This document shows positions 1 through 8,405 of a stretch of DNA of 30,752 nt, piece by piece. Source of the DNA: Planctomycetota bacterium (lineage in GTDB: Bacteria > Planctomycetota > Planctomycetia > Pirellulales > Pirellulaceae); the NCBI GenBank assembly GCA_024274855.1, contig JAJSAJ010000699.1:1-30752 (forward strand), read 5' to 3'. Position numbers and translations under genes: made by a program. The notes below the pieces were generated by a model. The model did not search any database. It saw nothing but the letters and a program-made list of their open reading frames with translations, and was not told where the DNA came from. Positions within the stretch are counted from its first letter, which is position 1, and every line of letters begins with the position of its first letter.

Positions 1-125
1 CCCATGGGGGTCTGTACGCGGAAGAATGCGACACTCCTTAGCTGCGAGACTGATTCACCCATGGGACGAGCCCATGGGGGTCTGTACGCGGAAGAATGCG
101 ACAGTTATTGATTGGAGAATCCTAA
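1..125 (+). repeat. CCCATGGG repeat (family R1), tandem copy at window edge
   Basis: The segment from CCCATGGGGG at 1 recurs at 71, so the window opens inside a tandem array with a 70-base period. The unit contains two CCCATGGG palindromes separated by a few bases (ACGAGC in the second unit), which can pair into a hairpin, and ends in a TTATTGATTGG-type tail. Related copies lie at 11496-11544 (partial, same strand) and at 23920-24045 and 26776-26897 (opposite strand). No coding potential is evident. The left end lies outside the window. Confidence 0.85.
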
Positions 126-182
126 CCGTTCACGGAATGTATTCGCTTCCAAGGGGTCAGACCCCAGCGGCGTGAACGGCTA
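124..182. repeat. Short inverted-repeat element with GGGGTCAGACCCC hairpin
   Basis: TAACCGTTCACGG at 124-136 faces CGTGAACGGCTAC at 171-183, and between them lies GGGGT-CAG-ACCCC (153-165), a small perfect hairpin. The GTGAACGGYTACG motif recurs at about 7125, 19150 and (as GTAAACGGCTACG) 24033, so this is one of the dispersed repeats of this genome. AGGGGTCAGACCCC-like hairpins are often REP-type elements in other bacteria; no REP transposase is seen here. The stretch 1-286 holds only these repeats and the upstream region of the next gene. Confidence 0.55.
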
Positions 183-286
183 CAATTCAAGACGTAAGTC
201 ACTGGGGCCAGTTGCGTGGGCTGCCAGCGACACTCGGTGATAGAAGGCCGAACGCCGTTTTTTCTTTTTATTGGGAGTACGTTCCA

Positions 287-1045
287 ATGAGTGACCCGAT
301 CAGTCGCCTTCGATCGGTTATTGCTGTTTCGCTCGCCGTACTCTGGCTGGCAGCGTTCCCGACGGCAAGATCGACCTGGGCCCAGCAATCTGGAGCGGGA
401 TCGAGCCTAGGAGGAGGAACCGCCGGTTTTTCCGGCTCGGCTAGCCAAGGCTCCGGTTCGCTCACGGGGTTTTCGCTCAGCAGCCGTTTCAACAGCAGCT
501 TCGGGCGATTCACCGGCGGAAGCCAGTCGATTGGTCAAACGACGGCCGGTGCGGCGGCGGCCACGTCGGGTGTTTTCGGGCAGGGGGGAAATAATGCCTT
601 TGGAGCTGGAGGGTTCGGTGCACAATCCCTGAGCCCATTTGGCCGGTCGATGGGATTTGGAATGGGTGCCGGCTTTGGGAACCGCCAGTCGATGAATCGG
701 CAAGGTACGTCAGCAAACAAGAAAAACGTTCTGCGCACCCATATGCGACTCGGCTTCAAACCGAACAGTCTAGGTTCCAGTGCGATCAGCAAGCGATCGA
801 CGGGCGTCATTAGTCGGGCATTGGTCCGAGAAAGCTATGCACGAGGTCCTATCAACGTCCAAGTGGAAGGCCGCGTTGCGGTGCTGACGGGGACAGTTCA
901 GTCCGAACACGGGCGCGATATTGCCGCTCGCCTGGCGCTACTGGAACCCGGAATTTCGGAGGTCCGAAACGAGCTGATCGTGGATCCTGCCGAGCCCAAG
1001 CCCGAGACCGAGCGGACATTGAGTGTTGAGGATCCGCACCGGTAA
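287..1045 (+). CDS. Exported Gly/Ser-rich protein with C-terminal BON domain
   Basis: A 252-residue protein. The ATG at 287 is chosen because GGGAG lies 9 bases upstream and a signal peptide follows directly (MSDPISRLRS, a hydrophobic core, cleavage likely after STWA at about residue 32); an in-frame ATG at 212 would put 25 residues before it. Residues 35-150 are low-complexity, rich in Gly, Ser, Phe and Ala. Residues about 184-233 match a BON domain (INVQVEGRVAVLTGTV, then AARLALLEPGISEVRNEL), a small alpha/beta module found in periplasmic and outer-membrane-associated proteins and thought to bind membranes or partners. The gene converges on the minus-strand lipoprotein gene and overlaps it by 194 bases; the BON part lies in the overlap. 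Its role is unknown; proximity to a secretin suggests an envelope function, by inference only. Confidence 0.8.
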   Translation: MSDPISRLRSVIAVSLAVLWLAAFPTARSTWAQQSGAGSSLGGGTAGFSGSASQGSGSLTGFSLSSRFNSSFGRFTGGSQSIGQTTAGAAAATSGVFGQGGNNAFGAGGFGAQSLSPFGRSMGFGMGAGFGNRQSMNRQGTSANKKNVLRTHMRLGFKPNSLGSSAISKRSTGVISRALVRESYARGPINVQVEGRVAVLTGTVQSEHGRDIAARLALLEPGISEVRNELIVDPAEPKPETERTLSVEDPHR

Positions 1046-2102
1046 AACCGCTTTGGCCGAGTGGTCGGATGCCAACTCCGACAGTACCAACGCCGGGTTG
1101 TGCACTCGCCGGCAAATCTTGGCTTTCGGCTGCGACGGGCAAGCCCGTGTTGGGCGTTTGCGAGCCCACAACGCGTGCGACCGCTTGGTGCGCGCCGACA
1201 TGTTGCCCTCTGCTCAGGGGCACAAATGGTTCTTTCGTATGTCCTTGGCTCGACCGCGTTTCCGCGGCTGATTGTGGCGCTGCTCGCTGCGGCTTGTACG
1301 TCGGGCGTTGGTTGTACAAAGGCAACACGGGTGCCCGAGACGTGGGTTGGCCGAGCGACGACGCTGAGCGACCGATGATCGGTGTTCTTTTCATATGCTC
1401 GGATAGCCCGCGCGGTACACGGATCGTAGTCACCTGCATCCGTTGGTTGGATTGCGATTCGGAACCGGCCTTGTGCAGCGGCGTTTGATAGCTAACCTGT
1501 TGCACGTCAGACGACGTACTTACTTGCGGTGACGGTTTCGAACGTTGACTCCGCGGCACGTAAAAACCCCGCCGTTGTTCGTCGGTCATTATTCGCTTGC
1601 CAGGCAATCGGTTGCTGGCGAAATCCCCCTTGACGATCTTCCCCGACTTGTCAACAAACACCGTAAGCAAACTAATGTTCTTTTCGTGGCCTCCGACGGC
1701 GTCCCACGGCAGCCAAATGTTGTAAGAGGTACCCAGATCAGACTTGCTGCAGTACTTGGTAAGTTGTTCCGGAGTAAACGCATACTTGCGCGTCGGTTTG
1801 TTGGTGTCGGCGGCAATGGAGTCATCATAGGCGTAAACCACCAACTGGCCGTTAACCGGAATGACCCCACCCTTCCCATCGTAGAAATAGATTCGCCCGC
1901 CAAATCCCCGAGTCGGTGGCTTGCCGGCACGTTGATAAATACTATCCGTCCATATGGCAGTCAAACGCTGCGGAGTCACATAGTCATCCTCGGACGATCC
2001 GATCCACGGAAGCTTCTTGACGATGTTCGTCTCCAGCGGTTTGCACCCACCAGCGCAGAAGGCCAAACACGCCAAAAGGCCGATTGAATATCGAGTCATC
2101 AT
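852..2102 (-). CDS. Planctomycete-type lipoprotein downstream of secretin
   Basis: About 416 residues from the ATG at 2102, which has AGGTG 8 bases upstream; a second ATG follows immediately. The N-terminus MMTRYSIGLLACLAFCAGGC is a lipoprotein signal with an AGGC lipobox-like end. Residues about 40-170 form an ordered domain (TPQRLTAIWTDSIYQRAGKPPTRGFGGRIYFYD, later SYNIWLPWDAVGG). The rest is disordered, rich in Gln, Ser, Pro and Arg. The gene starts 23 bases after the secretin gene, so the two are almost certainly co-transcribed and the protein may be an outer-membrane partner of the secretin (inference; no pilotin motif was recognised). The last ~64 residues are Arg/Pro-rich and lie antisense to the BON domain of the convergent gene, so the true C-terminus may be shorter (lost stop or frameshift). 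Confidence 0.75.
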   Translation of the reverse strand: MMTRYSIGLLACLAFCAGGCKPLETNIVKKLPWIGSSEDDYVTPQRLTAIWTDSIYQRAGKPPTRGFGGRIYFYDGKGGVIPVNGQLVVYAYDDSIAADTNKPTRKYAFTPEQLTKYCSKSDLGTSYNIWLPWDAVGGHEKNISLLTVFVDKSGKIVKGDFASNRLPGKRIMTDEQRRGFYVPRSQRSKPSPQVSTSSDVQQVSYQTPLHKAGSESQSNQRMQVTTIRVPRGLSEHMKRTPIIGRSASSLGQPTSRAPVLPLYNQRPTYKPQRAAPQSAAETRSSQGHTKEPFVPLSRGQHVGAHQAVARVVGSQTPNTGLPVAAESQDLPASAQPGVGTVGVGIRPLGQSGFTGADPQHSMSARSRAWARQDPRSARFGPPKFRVPVAPGERQYRARVRTELSPSAPQRGLPLGR

Positions 2103-2125
2103 AACAGGCACACCTGAAATCAAGG

Positions 2126-5100
2126 TTAACGGTAGGTTCCCGTGGGCGCCTGCGCCCATCGTTGCGTCTCGAGCACCGTTGGAACTTGTGGTTGATAGGT
2201 CGTGTTGGGTGGGGGAGCTTGCTGCGGTAGATGATCGCCCGGCCGAACCACGCCGGTCTCTGTATAAGCATTCGCAATGGAACCAACATTCTGTCGGGGA
2301 ACTTGTGGAACTTGCATCGCACTGTCACTCGGTACTATCCTGCGAGATGACGGAGGCGGGTCGAGGTACGGCTTGCCTTCCGTTCTCTGGCCTGGAGGCA
2401 ACAGATACGGCTTGCCCGGCTGCTGCTGGTCGGGGGCGCGAAGGAAGGGACGCCCGCCGTCCACGCCCGACGACACGTTTGGCAAATCGTATTCCGGAGT
2501 CGGAACGGCTTCGATTGGCTCGATTCCATTCAATCCGTCCAGTGTTGGATCCTGATCCGGGAAGATCACCGGAGTTCCATCGTCCCATCCACTCGCGCGC
2601 CCGGATCCGAATCCAGGGTCGCCGTGCATTTCGATCAGGTCTGCCAGACACCAACTCATTCGGTCGGCTTCCGTTTGGTTCATCGCCTGAATATCTTCGT
2701 CGCCCATGACAATGTGCGGGGTCAGGAAGAACATCAGTTCCGAGCGTTTGTCGGATTTTGTATCGTAGCGGAACAAATGCCCCAGAACAGGCACTTCGGA
2801 CAAGAATGGAACGCCACGGAATGTCTCGACTCTCTCTTTGACTATCAAGCCACCGAAGACAACCGTCTGACCGCTGCGCGCAGCGACGGTCGTAATCGCC
2901 GTAATATCGTCATAGATGGGGGAATTAATCGCCACGCCGTCCTGCACACCGATCGGAATCCCCTCGGCAGGGTCACCCACCTTCGAGTCTCGTGCCTCGA
3001 TATCCATGATGATCAAACCGTCCGGTGTGACACGAGGGATAACTCCGAGCGAAATCCCCGTTTCAATCAGTTCAACGGAGTTCACGGACCCTTGGTTCGT
3101 CAACTGAAAATTATTCACTTGCGGCACGCGCTGGCCAACCAGAACCGACGCGGGAACATTGTTCATTGTCATGATTTGCGGCCGGCTAAGGACCTCAGCC
3201 CGCGAGTTCTTCACCAGGGCACGAATCAGTATGTTCAGTGACTCATTCCCCGCGGAGAGAACCAAACCTGGAAAACCTTCCGAGGCACTGCTGCGTCCAA
3301 CATTGAACGCACTGAAAGCCTGCCCGGCCACGTTCTGCCTGGTGGCAAGCGATTCAGCGGAGCCCGAGTTGCCAAGGGCCCGATTCACAAAATTGAAACC
3401 AGGCGTCAACAAGCCGAGTGCGGTCGTGCTGCGGTCGAATAACAGGGAATCTTGCAGGCCCAGCTCAACACCAAACTCTTCGGCGTCGTCCAGCCGGACC
3501 AGCGCAACAACCACCTGGATCATGACCATTGGCGGACGACGATCCAGGTCCTCGATCACGTCGGTGATCTGCTCGTAGTACTTCGGCGTCGCACTGACGA
3601 TCAGAGTATTACTGATGATTTCCGGCACAATCAGGACCTGCTGATCAATGAACTCGAACTGGCTGATCAACGAAAACTGCTGGTTCAAAGTTCCTTGCAA
3701 CAGCTGTCTCTGGTCATTCAGAATCTGCGCCAGTGCGTCAGCAACGAACTGTGCCGGTGCATTATTCAGTCGATAGACAATCAGCTTGCGTTGCCTCAGG
3801 TCTCCTTCGTCCAATCGAAGCAAAATCGCCTCAACCACCGCAAGATCGGCACGCGACCCAGACGCAATGATACTGTTGGAACGTGCATCGACGGCAAAGC
3901 TGAGCGGAATCAATGAGCTCTCGCCGGCCGTCGACGGTTGCAACGAGGGCTGGTTCCCGAAAGTTCGACCATACGTCTGCGAAAACGCACCGATCTGCCC
4001 AGCCGTCACCGGCTGGCCAAACAAGTTCTGCAGCATCGTCGTCAGGTTCGTCGCATCCCCGTTGCGAATTTGGAAGACCTTGATCTCCGACTCCGCCGCC
4101 GGGATCTTGTCCAACTGCTCGATCAATGCTGCAATCAACCCCATACTGTTCCCGGGAGCTTTGACGACGACCGAGTTGGAGTTCGAGTCGGCAGCGACCG
4201 AAACATCGGTCAACAATCCAGACTCGATAATCTTGTTTCCCTTTTGATCGATACCAAGTATCTGTACGCTTTTCGAAATCCGGCCCTGCGTCAGTTGGTT
4301 TCCACCCAGGCGGCCCTGCTGCCCACCGGTCGTTCCTTGGTTTTGCAAACCGAGCGTGTTCTGCAGTACCGTCGCCAGATCGGTCGCCATCGCATTCTTC
4401 AGCGGAAAGACCCTCAGCTGAACGGAAGCCTCGGTCTTCTCGACATCTAGTTGTTTCAACAAGTCCGCAACTTCGAGCAAGTCACGAGAACTTGCCTGGA
4501 CAATTAGTGAGTTGCTGCGAAAATCCGCGATCACGGCAACCCGAGTTGACAAGCCGCGAACCTGTTGTTGCGATTGCCCCGCCGTGCCGGTTGTCACCTG
4601 ACCGGTCGGTGTGCCATAAAAGCTGCGCATGTACTGCTCAGCATCGCGTGCCGCCATATTCAACAGCCGAAAAACCTTGATCTGTGTATCCGGCGACACC
4701 GGTCGATCAAGTTTCTTGATCAACTCGAGCACGGTGTCGATGTTCTCACGCCGACCGACCAACAGAATGGCGTTAGGTTTGACCAGAGCCGTCATGCTGA
4801 TAGGCCCTTGCCGTGGCTCGTATACATCCGTGTAGACCTGTTTGACAAGTTCGGCCAACGCCTCGCTATTGGTTTGGGCTAGTGATACAACGTCGATCTC
4901 AGGCTGAGTCACTTCACTCTGCTTCTCAATCTCCGCGATGATCTTCTGCACCCGCTGAACGTCTCGATGATTTCCGCGCAAGACGATCACGCCCAGCTCG
5001 GGAATGTATTCGATCTGAACATCACCAAGCATCCCCGCCTCTTCCGCCGCTGCGTCGCTCGGCACGGCCGCGTCCGGTTTCTCCGCCGCCGCTTTTGAGC

Positions 5101-6178
5101 TCGGCGCCGGCGGATCCTGGACTGCTGCCGTCTGAAAGATCTTCGACACTAATCCTGCCGGTCCTCGCCCCACGGCATGTCGCTGTACCGGAACAGCTTG
5201 CATCGTCTGCCCAGGAGCCGTTCGGAGCACGGCATCTCGCACCAACGTTACCGCTTGACGGACTTTGGCTGGATCCGCTCGGTTCAGCGGAACTAACTGC
5301 GTCGTCCCACCTGCGGGGTCGGCCTGATGGTCCAGAGCAGCAACAACACGGCGCCAGCTTTTTGCTTCGACACCGTCGGCCAGAATGTCAATGGTCCCCG
5401 TGCCCGATTCAATGCGTAAAACCGGCGTCAATCCGGACGCACCATGTACCGAAATCAAAACACGCGACCTGTTCTTGTCCGCGGATACGGCCAACCCATC
5501 TCCCCATAGCTGCTTCAAGTCACTCTGGAGCTTGTCGCTTGTAATGTTGCGAAGCCGGTACGGCTTGGGCGGATCAACACTCGGCACGCGACGCAATCCC
5601 ACCCCCACTTCAGGGATCAACAGCTGCTTCTGACTCACAAGATACTTGCTTACCTTCATCTGTGTGTCCGGCGGCCCAATCACAATCACCTGAGACGTGC
5701 GCCGGTCCCCGGCAATTCGAACTCCTGTTGACGGCGGATACGTCTTCTGAAGTGCCGCTACTGTCGCGTCAAGACCCTCCGCCACCACAGCGTAACCACG
5801 TACCACAGCCGGTTGCCGGGCCGACGCATGAACAACCGCCGACGGCAATTCCTTGTCGAGTGTCGTCACAAGCTGTGCCGCCAGCTGCACAGACGAAGCC
5901 GGCCCACGGACAAGAATCCGGTTTCCCGATCGGTCAACCAGGACTTCCGCCGACACGCCCGCCTCCTTAAGCATTTTGCTGAGCTGTGGTGCTACGTCCG
6001 GGGCTGAGGCGCGAACTAGCCGAAATGCGTGCTCCGAACCAGGCACGACTGTCTGCGCATCCGCCAATTCCGGGCGCAGAATGCCTAACGCAGCGACTAA
6101 AAAGCAGCAGATCAACCAACCTGCAGGAATCACGCGGTGTGATCGTCCCCTGAGCCACCAGATGCTTGCTCGCAACAT
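2126..6178 (-). CDS. Giant secretin (GspD/PilQ superfamily) with about nine N-domains
   Basis: A 1350-residue outer-membrane secretin. The ATG at 6178 is preferred: AAAGG lies 9 bases upstream and the following MLRASIWWLRGRSHRVIPAG leads into a hydrophobic signal segment ending near ELADAQ. A GTG 54 bases further upstream would lie beyond the likely promoter. Residues about 45-880 hold repeated secretin N (NolW-like) units, seen as recurring VFRLxN / ...SNSLIV / ...LLKQLD patterns (e.g. IKVFRLLN, LRVFPLKN, IKVFQIRN, LIVYRLNN). Residues about 880-1160 are the secretin pore: VMIQVVVALVRLDD, LSRPQIMTMNN, VLVGQRVPQV, VVFGGLIV, VPVLGHLFR and LMFFLTPHIV. A Pro-rich tail (1160-1350) follows. Usual GspD is 650-700 residues with N0-N3. 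No type II or IV pilus ATPase, pseudopilin or inner-membrane gene is nearby. Such long secretins are known from planctomycetes; what passes through this one cannot be told. Confidence 0.92.
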   Translation of the reverse strand: MLRASIWWLRGRSHRVIPAGWLICCFLVAALGILRPELADAQTVVPGSEHAFRLVRASAPDVAPQLSKMLKEAGVSAEVLVDRSGNRILVRGPASSVQLAAQLVTTLDKELPSAVVHASARQPAVVRGYAVVAEGLDATVAALQKTYPPSTGVRIAGDRRTSQVIVIGPPDTQMKVSKYLVSQKQLLIPEVGVGLRRVPSVDPPKPYRLRNITSDKLQSDLKQLWGDGLAVSADKNRSRVLISVHGASGLTPVLRIESGTGTIDILADGVEAKSWRRVVAALDHQADPAGGTTQLVPLNRADPAKVRQAVTLVRDAVLRTAPGQTMQAVPVQRHAVGRGPAGLVSKIFQTAAVQDPPAPSSKAAAEKPDAAVPSDAAAEEAGMLGDVQIEYIPELGVIVLRGNHRDVQRVQKIIAEIEKQSEVTQPEIDVVSLAQTNSEALAELVKQVYTDVYEPRQGPISMTALVKPNAILLVGRRENIDTVLELIKKLDRPVSPDTQIKVFRLLNMAARDAEQYMRSFYGTPTGQVTTGTAGQSQQQVRGLSTRVAVIADFRSNSLIVQASSRDLLEVADLLKQLDVEKTEASVQLRVFPLKNAMATDLATVLQNTLGLQNQGTTGGQQGRLGGNQLTQGRISKSVQILGIDQKGNKIIESGLLTDVSVAADSNSNSVVVKAPGNSMGLIAALIEQLDKIPAAESEIKVFQIRNGDATNLTTMLQNLFGQPVTAGQIGAFSQTYGRTFGNQPSLQPSTAGESSLIPLSFAVDARSNSIIASGSRADLAVVEAILLRLDEGDLRQRKLIVYRLNNAPAQFVADALAQILNDQRQLLQGTLNQQFSLISQFEFIDQQVLIVPEIISNTLIVSATPKYYEQITDVIEDLDRRPPMVMIQVVVALVRLDDAEEFGVELGLQDSLLFDRSTTALGLLTPGFNFVNRALGNSGSAESLATRQNVAGQAFSAFNVGRSSASEGFPGLVLSAGNESLNILIRALVKNSRAEVLSRPQIMTMNNVPASVLVGQRVPQVNNFQLTNQGSVNSVELIETGISLGVIPRVTPDGLIIMDIEARDSKVGDPAEGIPIGVQDGVAINSPIYDDITAITTVAARSGQTVVFGGLIVKERVETFRGVPFLSEVPVLGHLFRYDTKSDKRSELMFFLTPHIVMGDEDIQAMNQTEADRMSWCLADLIEMHGDPGFGSGRASGWDDGTPVIFPDQDPTLDGLNGIEPIEAVPTPEYDLPNVSSGVDGGRPFLRAPDQQQPGKPYLLPPGQRTEGKPYLDPPPSSRRIVPSDSAMQVPQVPRQNVGSIANAYTETGVVRPGDHLPQQAPPPNTTYQPQVPTVLETQRWAQAPTGTYR

Positions 6179-6217
6179 TTTTGTACCTTTGCGTGCCGGC
6201 GCGCGCACTACGAAAGC

Positions 6218-6245
6218 CTTATAAATAGCCACTCAAAAGGTACAA
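6218..6245 (-). promoter_or_regulatory. Possible sigma70-type promoter of the secretin operon
   Basis: On the minus strand, TTGTAC (6245-6240) is followed after 16 bases by TATAAG (6223-6218), 5 of 6 matches to the -10 consensus but only 3 of 6 at -35. Transcription would begin near 6211, giving a leader of about 33 bases before the ATG at 6178. This also argues against the upstream GTG start. Confidence 0.4.
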
Positions 6246-6508
6246 TCGGCACAACCCATACACTCGCTCCAGTGATTCCCAGTCCACGCGAACGTTAAAC
6301 TTGACATGACCCGGCAATGATGAGCAAGCTAACATGCCGGACCTCCATTCAGCTGAACGTCAATGCTAAAATGGGCAATGTAGTCGTAGTGGGCTAACGC
6401 GAGCCTGCATCGACCCGTCATGCACGCCGCGCATAGTCGTACACGACCCCTGCCGTATTGCCCCCTACCTCCATCCAAGGCCAACGCTGGCCTAGCCAAA
6501 ACACGAAC

Positions 6509-6757
6509 CTTAGGCAAACTGGAGCGATTAGGACACCAGAGGATTGTTGTGCGTCGGCATGCGAGGAATGTGCTCGAATAGGGTTCTGCCGCGTGGCAAG
6601 CCGTGCGGTGGGACCGATGGGGTGACAAATGTTGACGCTTATTGGTGAACTGAGATCCATGTCGATCGATTCCAGCCGTCAGAATCAGGGCACCGTGTGG
6701 CCCGAGCGGCCAGCACCGACGCAACAAGACCATGTGCACCGAACTAGAGAAATTGAC
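6509..6757. repeat. Repeat mosaic in the 6179-7136 spacer, left part
   Basis: The 958-base spacer 6179-7136 holds no convincing gene. This part has two sequences found elsewhere in the window: 6509-6535 (GGCAAACTGGAGCGATTAGGA) resembles 23901-23925, and 6717-6757 (centre ACCATGTGCACCGAACTAG) nearly equals 23114-23157 in the same orientation. Apparent small ORFs here (for example minus 6329-6760) read through these repeats and are not considered genes. Nothing was recognised in 6250-6508. Confidence 0.6.
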
Positions 6758-6837
6758 CACCCCGCAGCCACACCCGTCCGAGTACGATGGGCTTGTAGCC
6801 CGTCGAAGAAGCGCGGATCAACACACGATGGTATTGA

Positions 6838-6904
6838 CCTTTGCCTCCGTTTTGGCAAGGTAGGTAATCTTGTCCCCCCATGCTGTCCAAAACGGAGGCA
6901 AAGG
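6838..6904. repeat. 18-bp perfect inverted repeat
   Basis: CCTTTGCCTCCGTTTTGG at 6838-6855 is the exact reverse complement of 6887-6904, with a 31-base centre. It could form a long stem-loop in RNA from either strand. It lies between the end of the binding-protein operon (7137) and the secretin promoter (6245), so it could act as a transcript end or be a small mobile element; no T-run follows directly on either side. Confidence 0.7.
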
Positions 6905-6984
6905 GAGATTTACCGTAGTCGTGCACGGGGTTTTCGTCTGCGATCGCGTTAGCACCGGCGTTTTCCCCGATTTCCCACACGCCC

Positions 6985-7133
6985 GATTTATCATTCGTCA
7001 TTTGACATTACTCATTTATCATCGAGAGAGACAGCGCAGCGGGGTCATACTCTTTCCACTGACAACTGACAAATGATAAATGATAAATGACGAATGCCCC
7101 TCCACGCACTCTCGCCGTGAACGGTTACGATTG
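6985..7133. repeat. ATGATAAATGACGAATG inverted repeats and R4 element
   Basis: The stretch 6999-7060 matches, in inverted orientation, 18862-18923 at about 50 of 62 positions (shared blocks CATTACTCATTTATCA and CTCTTTCCA). It is followed at 7070-7096 by ATAAATGATAAATGACGAAT, which pairs with ATTCGTCATTT at 6993-7003. At 7118-7133 is CGCCGTGAACGGTTACGA, a motif also seen near 171, 19146 and 24033. The block ends a few bases past the end of the gene finishing at 7137. Confidence 0.65.
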
Positions 7134-7136
7134 ACC

Positions 7137-8405
7137 TTACCAACTGATCAACGAGGCAGCTTTATCCGCGGATAGGATTGGAATCAGGCGACCGCTGCGG
7201 ATGATGGCCAGGGCAACCGGCCGCTGGTTGCGTCCGAGTCCATTCCAGACGATTGGGCCGGATAGGCCTCGGCAGGGTGTCGATTTGCGAATGGCTCGAC
7301 CGATTCTTGCGCGGTCCAGACCGGCCTGCCGAATCGCCTTGACTGCAATACGTACTGCGTCGTATGTCTGTAGGGACGCAAAGTCACCATCTGACAACAA
7401 GGCCCCGATTTGCTCGGAGGTGGCGACCGTCGTACCTGTTGTTCTATTTGCGGACGCCGGCAGAACTAGCAGTGGCACAATCACACTCTCGGCACTCTCC
7501 GCGGCGGAGCTCCTGAATGCAGGACGACTCGCTGCGGGGCCCGCAAAGATGGGACCGCGATAACCGTTGTCTCGTAATAACGTGACAAGTCGAACCGACT
7601 GGCGAGGCCCGGCGATGACAATCAGACCGGACAAAGGCTTTTTCGCAATCTGGCGAACCAGAGGCAGAAGCGGCGCCGCTCCGTCGGAAAACTCGAAATC
7701 CCAGGCAGGTGTGGCAGTCAACCGAGAAAGTGACTTGCGCAGTTCAACGGCCAGCATGTGCGAGTCATGATCATTCGCCGAGACGAGAACCAGTTTGTCG
7801 GACTCGCAACATTGAACGATTCCCGTGGCCAAAGAGTCTGCAATCACACGGTCCGAAGGCGCAATCGAGAACATCCAAGGGACGTTCGCCAAGTTAACGC
7901 TTCGGTCCGTGCTGACCGGACCGATCAAAGGCAAACGCGCTTTTGCCACGACTTGCTCGGCCAGGTGCGTACTCGGGCCGTCCACCCCGCCGACAATGAC
8001 CCAAACGTGATCTTGATAGACCAGTCGCGCCAGGTCCGCGATACCTGTCCCCCAAGGGTTATCGGACCATGCCGGAACGAGTCGAAATGGAATCCCTTGA
8101 TAACCGCCCTGGCGATTCGCCTCAGTGATGGCCAATCGGGCGGCCTTCCAGAGTGTGCCGTAGAGCGGATCGGTTGGTACACTCGGTCCGAAATAGCCGA
8201 TCCGCACTTCGGTGACGCGGATCGGCGCATCGGCATCACCCGTCGGACTAGTGTCGCGACTTTGCTGCGTCTTCGCATCAAAAAACGGTTTTGGCTCGTC
8301 CGGTGTTGCTCGCAGCACCAGGACACTTATTGCGACGAGTACCGTGGCGCTCACTCGCCACGTCACCGCGATAGCCCGAGGTCTCTTCGCGAGTAGTAGT
8401 GCCAC
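7137..8405 (-). CDS. Periplasmic ligand-binding protein (ABC-type, Peripla_BP_6), second paralogue
   Basis: 422 residues with a GTG start at 8405, preceded by GGGAGAAGGG and overlapping the upstream paralogue by 43 bases. The N-terminus (LLLAKRPRAIAVTWRVSATVLVAISV) is a long signal peptide or anchor. The mature part has the type I binding-protein fold: VRIGYFGP at about 67, ARLAITEANRQGGY, then VWVIVGGVDGPSTHLAEQV, PWMFSIAPSD and a C-terminal lobe. It aligns with the preceding gene product along most of its length (IGxxGP, AN..GGY, VW.I.G.VDG..TH, N.PW.F), so the pair arose by duplication. Members of the family bind branched-chain amino acids, amides, urea or aromatics; the ligand cannot be told. 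No permease or ATPase is encoded nearby, which favours a sensing or ligand-delivery role over a dedicated transporter. Confidence 0.85.
   Translation of the reverse strand: MALLLAKRPRAIAVTWRVSATVLVAISVLVLRATPDEPKPFFDAKTQQSRDTSPTGDADAPIRVTEVRIGYFGPSVPTDPLYGTLWKAARLAITEANRQGGYQGIPFRLVPAWSDNPWGTGIADLARLVYQDHVWVIVGGVDGPSTHLAEQVVAKARLPLIGPVSTDRSVNLANVPWMFSIAPSDRVIADSLATGIVQCCESDKLVLVSANDHDSHMLAVELRKSLSRLTATPAWDFEFSDGAAPLLPLVRQIAKKPLSGLIVIAGPRQSVRLVTLLRDNGYRGPIFAGPAASRPAFRSSAAESAESVIVPLLVLPASANRTTGTTVATSEQIGALLSDGDFASLQTYDAVRIAVKAIRQAGLDRARIGRAIRKSTPCRGLSGPIVWNGLGRNQRPVALAIIRSGRLIPILSADKAASLISW

Noticed and set aside
6329..6760. Minus-strand 143-residue frame in the 6.2-7.1 kb spacer
   Set aside because: Starts in the R5 repeat (the same N-terminus would be read from 23114-23157) and has no domain; taken as repeat read-through.
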